NCBI GenBank assembly: GCA_037783415.1 | Contig: JAZGTN010000162.1 | Location: 1,674,001-1,738,000, forward strand | Source of the DNA: Leptasterias polaris | Lineage: Eukaryota > Echinodermata > Asteroidea > Forcipulatida > Asteriidae | DNA length: 64,000 bases | Direction of reading: 5' to 3' | Shown: positions 56,337 through 64,000 of the stretch, piece by piece | Layout of the letters: every line of letters starts with the position of its first letter | Position numbering within the stretch: position 1 is the first letter of the stretch | Made by a program: the position numbers and the translations under genes | Notes under the pieces: model-generated | Seen by the model: the letters and a program-made list of their open reading frames with translations, nothing else | What the model was told of the DNA's origin: nothing | Databases searched by the model: none

Positions 56337-58159
56337 TACATTTTGTTTTTATAGTGTCAATTCCTTCGAGCAAATACCATGATGGTCTTGGTGGCGTGTT
56401 TAGGTTGTTACCAGATATAGCATGTACCCGATCATTTCAACGAGACGTGACTACCACTTAGACATCCGTCTTGGTGCCAGCGAGATCTTCAGATTGGAAA
56501 AAGCAGAGCCGCGGAGTTGCGACAACTTGCGATTGGAAGCCATTTTGTGTCAAAAGAAAAAACGTGTTGGTGAATACAAGGTGCCAGACTAGTCTGCCCT
56601 TTAGGTTATGCTGCATTTGGACCGAAAATGGCGTTCAGCAACCACGTGATCAAAGAAAACTTGTCCATTTATGTCGAAACTCTCTCAATACACAGCTCTG
56701 GGAAACGTCCTCATGGGGCTCATGATGGCGGAACATTTAATTGTTTCTTTCTTTTTACTTTGTTCACTAATGACGTTGAATTTGTTTGCCATAATAACTT
56801 CCACTGCAACCCCACGCGACAGTTGTACAATCGAAGCTTTTTACATACTACAATAGATACACTTTTTTATCTCGCTTATTCAGGTAAATCTAAGCGCTTT
56901 ACAGACATAACACTCAATCTATTTTATTACACATCCAACGGTGCAATTAGCAACAAAAACAGGATGAATAGGAGACAAGAAGAAATAATCAGCTTTAGAT
57001 GTGGGAGGAAAACCCGGATCATATTAAGTATACTCTCGAACAAAAAACAAGGCACATTAATTTGCAAGACCTCAAGCGCCGGTATCAAAGGGAAATCTGT
57101 CCCCCATTATGGGAAATTAACATTGGCTGAAGGAGGATGATTCAAAGGAGGGCGTTATCAGAAGAACTTTGTGCGCACTTCACCATATTATATGGTTCGA
57201 CAGAATCTCCGGGGGGACAGAATCTCCTGCCACACCGGCAAAGGTCTAAATATCTGACAATGCGGTAAAGATCTTTACTATACCCTACATCCACCATCGC
57301 AACATTTTGAGCTGACAATCAGGGCCCGATTTCATGGTTAATAAAATATAAATATTATATAATTTCTGGTATAATTTCTAGTAATGAAACCAAGGATACC
57401 TCATAAGTGAACCTGAGGATAATAATAATTATTATTAATAATAATTAAAATAATCTGTAAACAAGGGAGCTTGTTAAACACCGGTGTCACGTCCTCGACG
57501 TTCCGGCGTACTGAGCGTTCCAGGTGACGTACGCATGCGTGGCCGTACTGTTCGTTCCAGCCGTGTTGGTGACGTGTTCTCCTTTTCGTGCTCTTAAATT
57601 GCCTTTCGTTACAACAGGCGAAATATACGTACTGTGCTACATACAGGTACAGTGCTTACTAAGTTAGTGCTACCAATGGTGCTACACACACTACATGTAG
57701 TACTGTAGTACTAGTATTATAGTAACCATGGTAACTCATTTGTCATTGAGAACTTCTACTTCTACTTCTACTTCTATACTCGGCAAAGTCCCATGTTGGG
57801 ATATCACGCCAAGATGGCCTCGTCGTAAGAACATTTCTTAGATTGGGGACGCACAGCCCTCTTTTCCCCCTCTGTCAGGCCTTCCACATAGTTCCCGCTG
57901 GTAAGGTAATGAATTATTCTTGATGTCTTCACACCTAGAGTTACGAAACGACTTGACATGCTATAGTAGTAGTACTACAGCTCATGGGCGACGCCATGAC
58001 AGCTAGAGACTAGAGGAACACTCAGTGCGGCACAAAATTGAATACTTTCGCTTGCTGCGCGCAGGCATGACATGACGTAATGTTATTATATTTAGTCATC
58101 TGGAACGTTTAGTACACCGGAATGCTCAGTGCGCGACACCAGGGTTACCGGGGTTAGGG
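56337..58159. other. Non-coding stretch with small repeats
   Basis: 56870-56915 has a CTAAGCGCTTTACAGA word of the SINE type. 57140-57240 is the inverted third copy of R2 (ends CTCCTGCCACACCGG). 57421-57452 is an AAT/ATT simple repeat that can fold back. 57750-57776 is (TTCTAC)n. The open frame at 56628-57140 has no recognisable domain. Confidence 0.35.
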
Positions 58160-58340
58160 TAAGTCTGAGCTCTTTTGCATGTACTACCAATCACATTACA
58201 CGGAACCTACGGCTTAATGTCCCATCCGAAAGACAAATCAATTATAGTAAAATATCTTGCTCAAGGACACAAGTGCCAAGACATTGACTTGAACCCACAC
58301 TCTGCTGATCAGAAACTACAGAGCTTACGAATGACGTGCT
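58160..58340 (-). mobile_element. SINE copy, diverged
   Basis: TAATGTCCCATCCGAAAGAC, CTTGCTCAAGGACACAAGTG and AACCCACACTCTGCTGATCA match the right part of the SINE at 42588-42790. Confidence 0.5.
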
Positions 58341-61280
58341 AAGGCGAAGAGAGCGCAGATTTCCGCGGTAAGCAAAGCCATGAAACTTGGACAAAGTCCA
58401 AAACAACATGCTTGGATTTTCTCCATCTTCGTTCTAAACGTCTTCTCACAAGCTCTTGCCTCCCAAAATCTCTGCATCAAACCAAGGCGGTTGAGAAAGA
58501 AGTGATTTACACTTAAATTTTTAAGGTGCAGATCGACCCAGACTTGTAATTCATTTGTTTCCCAATTTCATTAGGACTCTCTCTATCGGAAAATGAGTCC
58601 ATTACAAAACTGAACTAGACCAGTATTCAAATCGACCAATACTTTATTTGGAACACTTTAATGAAATGATCCAAACCCTGAATAAAGTCAGATGTACGAA
58701 ATATGTCTGAAACGGAAGATGGCGTTTCACCAAAACATATGAACATCAAACCAGAATTTTTGTCCTATTGGGTTTTATTCCGTTTTTCGATCAGCAGTTA
58801 CGATTTCTTAATTTGTCGACGTTGGCAAAGACAAAATGTAAAAGTGTCATTTGTTCCCCCCCCCCCCCCTCTCTCTCTCGCTCTCTCTTTATATTTTTCT
58901 TATTCTTATTCCCAGCTTCTGTTCATGCTTGCTCAGAGCCAAAGTTTTCCACATTTAGGTTATTCTACAGTTCCCCATAGAGTGTTCCACAATTACTTCA
59001 AAGTCTCCAATTGTCCCGCGATAAAAACTCAATTTCCGTACAGACAACACTTCCAAAGCAAACTCGGGATAAATAATATTGAAAGAAAACAAAAAGCTCT
59101 GCACGGTAATTCAAACAGTATCCACTTTCTCCCTCGATTCTTAAAACTCATTTCCCCCTTCAAATTAAAGAAACAGCTCTCGGTAAAGCCCGATGGTTAG
59201 AGACTTGTTTCGTTTCTCTTAAGTTTCTAAGGTGTTTGAAACTAGGTTGATTAAATTTGACTAAGCCTTTTCAGAGCAATGTAACGGTACTTTTTACCAA
59301 TCGAATCCCCGTGCGTCAATTTTTTTTTGTCGACAAAGCACTTTCTAAAAGTAACACCTGTGGGAATAATACGCCTACCTTGAGATATTTGAATAGGCGT
59401 AAATTGAAGGCAGATCCGTCACATGAATTGTGTTGCGCCACGCGTGGGTGATGTTTGTCAATCGTGGATGTCACATCTCACAGAATCACATAACACTAAG
59501 TGAGCGTACTTTTAACAACAATTTTTTTGTTTACTGCCCGTAAAAGATCTATTTGGTGAAAGTTGTTTTTTTCTATTTTGCTTAATTTTGAGAAGGGCTT
59601 CCTTTGACATAAATACTCGCATGAAAGACAATGCCATTGGCCACATTCTGACCTACGAGTGTGACTCAAATATCCGCGTAAATGGTTTAGGAGGATTTTT
59701 CGTATAATTCAATTCCTCCAATAAATAATGGTTCTTGCTGTTATTGAATTATATAAATGTCACATTCGATATTATCCCATCTTCAGGAGAAATGGGTCTC
59801 AGGTTGAGTTGATAAATAACATAGGGCGGGCTGCACGATTTAAGACTTTTTGTTGGCAGTGTCGCAGCCGGAAATTTTGCCGACCCCTGAATACATGAGG
59901 ATGTCTTTTGAAACCACTGTGGAGATTTGGCTCCGGCTTTAGACCCGTCAGTAACTTTGAAAACGTGCATTGTATGTACGAAACTTCTTAGTGAATGGTT
60001 CCTAAACAGCGCCGATAAAACGTGGTTTTGAAAATGCCAAATGTCAAATTCAGGAGAACTGTAGCAAAAAATTACAAGGACGCGTTGGCTTTAGATTGGG
60101 CGCCTTTTGGGTTATAAAATGCGTTTGTTTTGTAATTAATATGGTTGACAAATTATTTTCAAAGTAGAATACAATGACACACATAAACATAACTTCATTT
60201 ACCGCACACACAAATCCTTGTCATTTTGCCATGTATAGTGCCCCAACGCTTCAAAATTTAGATATTTTTTAGAGGACGCTTCGCAGCGTCGTTTTCAAAA
60301 TGATCATTCCCGCTTGTTTGTCTGAACGAGGCAAGGTCGTGTCACATGCGGACAAGGTTGGTGTCAACCTGGAGTCGTTGTTTATAATGCTTTTTTAATT
60401 TAAATAATCAAAGTATAGGGTGAACGGGTTTCCTTATTAATGTTTATGTTCTTGGAAGAAATGTCAAATGAAAGGGTGTAAGATAATTGCATTAAATATT
60501 ATGGGATGAGATGACTACCAACGATCAAAGGGCATAATAAATTGCAAAGTAGGATTTACTTCCAATTCAACAAGATTGTTCTAAGCTATAATTTATTCTG
60601 CTTATCACATTATGCTTCCATTATTACTTGATTGTATACAGTACTCAATGGTAGAACAGCATGTACATAATAAATGGTACATCGGCGGGCGCGGACACAG
60701 CGCTTAGCTCACTTCAACGACAATAACTTTTTCAGTTAAAAGCTTTAATGTAAATTGTGTAAACCTATATCAAAATAATATTTCAGAAATATATAGTTCA
60801 AGTTTCTTCTCAAACGAGAAATAAAAGGGAAAACTTAACTAGATCAAAGGCCAGCTATACCCATAACAAGTCATTCCTAGCACACAGAATCTCAGACATA
60901 TCACAATAGACTGGTCCTCTGTTTACCTTCATTAGGTATTTCAAAATCATTACTTTGTTACAATAATATAACAAAGTTGAGACCAACAAACAATAACCAA
61001 CTTCACAGCAGAGAAGTAATTAACGAGAACACCCCCTCCCCGCCTCGATACACTAAGTGAGTCCCAGCCGATTTCTTAGTACGGACGGGGTGAGAACAGT
61101 TCTTTTCAGAACTACGTATTCTCCCAAAGTCCGAAATTCACTCCGCGGCAGTAGAATAAATAGCTAGATAAGTGCTCAAGAACAAATCTACACAGCAGAT
61201 ATACACATGGTGTAATTACCGCGAAATGATTATACACTCTCACGATTCAGTGCCTCAAAAAACCCATACAATAATAAAAT
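58341..61280. other. Non-coding gap
   Basis: A C run followed by a CT repeat lies at 58857-58888. No gene recognised; frames at 58703-59200 and 59749-59970 show no domain. Confidence 0.3.
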
Positions 61281-61323
61281 GTGCTTCCCAGTATTACCAT
61301 ATTATTGTAATACTGGGAAGCAC
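61281..61323. repeat. Perfect 17 bp hairpin
   Basis: GTGCTTCCCAGTATTAC, nine-base loop, and its exact inverse. It shares TGCTTCCCAGTAT with the left flank of the giant palindrome (4319-4331). Confidence 0.8.
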
Positions 61324-62222
61324 AATTTGATTCATCTATGGGCAAACCAGATTAAATAATTTGCCGTTATGCGTCGGCAAAAACAAAACCGTGCCAAAAT
61401 CGTGCAAAATTTTGCTATACAAAATGTGGAATCAAACGAAGGTCATGAGCACAGTAAGTCAGTACGAAAGTCGTGTAGACCACTCCCACACCGCCACACG
61501 TGCCTCGGGTTACTGCATGCCATGCCAGCCCCCGTGCGTTGTACAATGGCAAAACAAGCGTCCAGTCTTTTTCGAATTGGAGTAATACGACTTTAACATC
61601 TCCGATTCAATTTTCTTTAAATTGTAATACTACATGTATGGTCTTTATATGAACAACCTTTCTAATCATATTATTTGAGTTTGTCGTATTCAACACTTGA
61701 GAGATGAAGTTTTTTTCATAGGGTCTTCGACGCGCCATGGTCACACGATTACACTTTCATAGCCACAGTCCGTTCCTAGGACTGTCGGATTTTAAAATTT
61801 GCGTAGGCAAACCAATCAATATTAATGTTTTTCAACCACTTTGCGAATTTACTCACGGATAAGTGTACAACAAAAACACAGACATACACAACAAAACAGA
61901 GTTTAATCTGATTCAGTAATAACGTTACGACTGGAAGTATAACTAGCTGTGCTAATTTAGTGACTTATATTTTGTCTGAGACAAATTTTTGCTCAGTTTA
62001 TTCGCATGAATTTTTGTTCTTTTTCTTCTTTTTTCTTTTTAAGAAAATCCACTTATCGGGCAAAATATTTGGGCAACTGTAGATGTTTACTTTTCTCCTT
62101 TTGAAAGACTTTCTAGTCATATTTGGGTCTGAGATTATCGCACAAACACCAACAACGAGGGCGAAATGTCTCTTTAGCGATAAATACATGCACGCACACA
62201 CATGCCTACGCAGTACTCATTA
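61324..62222. other. Non-coding gap
   Basis: No gene recognised. An A/T-rich run of TTCTTTTT words lies at about 62010-62045. Confidence 0.3.
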
Positions 62223-62351
62223 CAGCTGAATTTCACAAGGCTTACGCACTGTTTCATCTTAAGATTAGTTGTCAGTTCTGCAAAAGTGATTTTAACTGTG
62301 ACATCACACTCAGTTAAGATCAATCATTCTTAATATTTTCTTTGTGAAATC
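62223..62351. mobile_element. Hairpin MITE (TTTCACAA ends)
   Basis: TGAATTTCACAAGGC to TTTGTGAAATCGAG with TCTTAAGATTAGTTGTCAGT in between. Same family as 31126-31293 and 39189-39342. Confidence 0.55.
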
Positions 62352-63761
62352 GAGTCTCTTCACCGGGTGAATCCAGTCATGAACTTGACGCTCGAATCGG
62401 CCAGTGGGCTTTAAAGGCGTGGTACACAGTATAGACTAAACCTATTGATAAAGAATTTGTATCCAAAAACTTCAAGTAAATCAATACTGAACACATGATT
62501 CCTATGATTTATGTAAATTGCACATCGCGCGTGCGCACTAACGCAGCTGGTTGGCAAAATGAGGCAACATCGCGCCTTTTTGCACGGAGCAGATGGTGGC
62601 GTGTCTACACCTCTCGTCACTAACGGGCCTATTTGAACTGTGCCATTTTTATGTTGGCACATTGAAGTTAACCAATTCCTGGGGTTATGAGCGAGCAAAA
62701 CAAACTGAGACAAAATGGCGCAGCGCCAGATCAATCAGCCCTGGGCACGAGGTTGCGTCAGATGCAATTTAGCACCCAAAATGTCAGAAAATGACGCAGA
62801 CAGTAACTGCCTAAGGCGTCAGGAAGTTGCATGTTGTTTTACAGCACTTTACGTACGCAACACGCAGACAATATTCAAAATAGATGACTATTAAATAATC
62901 TTGGTTATTTTTGTGTGTAGTTTCAAACTAACAAAAGTTCTATGATTTTAAATGTCTTACCATTAAAAACCCTTTGGGAAAAGTACCATAACCCGAAACA
63001 TTATCTACGTCAAAACATGTATTTTAAAGTTCAATACAAATCAATTATTTCGATTTCCAATTTCCAATCTTCGACAAGACCATTTTAACCACGAACGAAA
63101 ACCGAGAGATAATTTGTTTTTCATTTTCCCCCCTCATTACAGTATGACTGCCTAATTCGGTGAAATGTTCACACATTGGGTGGATAGAGTGATTGTAAAG
63201 ACTTCAATTTTCTCGCTTCCTATAAACTGTTCGTACATAAAAGTATACAAATGGGCAAAAGAGTCCGGACAAAATAATAACGATTCTTCTCGAAATCGGG
63301 ACAACCTTTAGACAACAATCATCACATGTTGCTATATATCCTTTGTGTGGGCCGCCATCACTGAGGACAAACAGTACGAGCTTGTGTGTACGCACAAAGA
63401 ACAACTATCAGCCAATTGGAGGTCTTCCTTTTAACTCAGAGAGGGCGTTCTTTAAGCTTGCAACATCACGCAATGAGTCTATATTCTTTAGTGAACGCTA
63501 GAGGGTGGGCGTAAAGGACACACAAATGGCTGAAGTACCACCCCGTCCTTATTCATAATATGCCTACGCCATAACTGTCACTTATTATTTAAAATAGTCT
63601 TCAACCTGCAACAAACACTTCTCCCTACTAAACAGTGACGTATTCATTTTCATTTAGGGGTTGGGTGGGGGAGGCAAGTGGTGAACCTTTCCGACCTCAT
63701 TGGGGAGAAGAGGCATGGTATCTTAGCGGGGCGGGACGGGGCTCGTTACTTCACGCCAGTG
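62352..63761. other. Non-coding gap and 3' flank of the last gene
   Basis: No recognised feature. The part next to 63762 is presumably 3' untranslated region of the minus-strand gene. Confidence 0.3.
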
Positions 63762-64000
63762 CTACTTCACTTTCGGTTGTTGTAAGTACCACTCAACTGC
63801 CCTGTCAGCACCATTCATCATTGTCAAATCGCGGGCATTCACTCTGTACTGGAATGGTACAAGTCTATTAAGAGCCTTCCGGAAGTCGTTCATTTGCATA
63901 CCATTGTACGTCATCGCAGCGTTGAGTGAAGGGATGTTCTCGGACGCGTCAATGCCGAGGCCGCCCCCCATGATGTCGGCCCGAAGAAACGCTAGGAAGT
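63762..64000 (-). CDS. MYND/DUF4470 paralogue, last exon (partial)
   Basis: The minus-strand frame is open from the window edge to TAG at 63762-63764. Its 78 visible residues align with the C-terminus of the 622-residue protein: FLAFLRADIMGGG against FLEYLRGNIMAGE, then DFRKALNRLVPFQYR against DFRKKRNRLVPFQYR, then AVEWYLQQ against VVEWCLPQ. It belongs to the same DUF4470-type family and lies about 27 kb away on the opposite strand. The frame continues upstream of the internal ATG at 63971, so that ATG is not the start. The rest of the gene is outside the window. Confidence 0.75.
   Translation of the reverse strand, partial: FLAFLRADIMGGGLGIDASENIPSLNAAMTYNGMQMNDFRKALNRLVPFQYRVNARDLTMMNGADRAVEWYLQQPKVK

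Noticed and set aside
56471..57140. Three overlapping plus-strand frames
   Set aside because: They overlap each other in different phases and run through SINE-like sequence; no domain is visible.
58703..59200. 165-codon frame
   Set aside because: Passes through a poly-C and CT simple repeat and has no recognisable motif.

Overview
This is eukaryotic nuclear DNA from a marine invertebrate, most likely an echinoderm. It is AT-rich, with spliced genes, non-LTR retrotransposons, tRNA-related SINE repeats, many short inverted-repeat (MITE-like) elements and minisatellites. No bacterial or organellar gene organisation is visible. The echinoderm guess rests on the combination of MYND/DUF4470 genes, foldback-type elements with tandem-repeat termini (compare sea urchin TU elements) and the repeat style; it is an inference.

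Layout. 1-2390 and 25185-27090 form an old, diverged outer inverted repeat made of LINE 3' ends and a MITE. 4330-21992 is a 17.7 kb near-perfect palindrome centred near 12480. Four CpG-dense tandem-repeat blocks mark its ends and its centre, and TCCCAGT flanks it on both sides, so it looks like one giant foldback element that inserted as a unit. Inside each arm an L1/Tx1-like LINE is split by a CR1/L2-like LINE; only in the right arm is that second LINE split again by a third. 22394-24490 is an internally deleted LINE with flanking target duplications.

From 27.4 to 44.6 kb lies a pair of duplicated minus-strand genes for small secreted Kazal-like inhibitors. Copy A (40107-44523) assembles from three short exons with consensus splice sites, a signal peptide and a TATA box. 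Copy B (27466-28027) has exons 2 and 3 only. Between them, on the plus strand, is a two-exon gene (33248-36546) for a 622-residue protein with two MYND zinc fingers and a DUF4470-like region; the second finger is reconstituted across the splice junction. The last exon of a paralogue on the minus strand runs off the right edge (63762-64000).

The rest (45-63 kb) is mostly non-coding: one orphan exon of unknown function (about 47616-48158), minisatellites, MITEs, SINE copies and homopolymer tracts. Coordinates of repeats were read by eye and may be off by a few bases.
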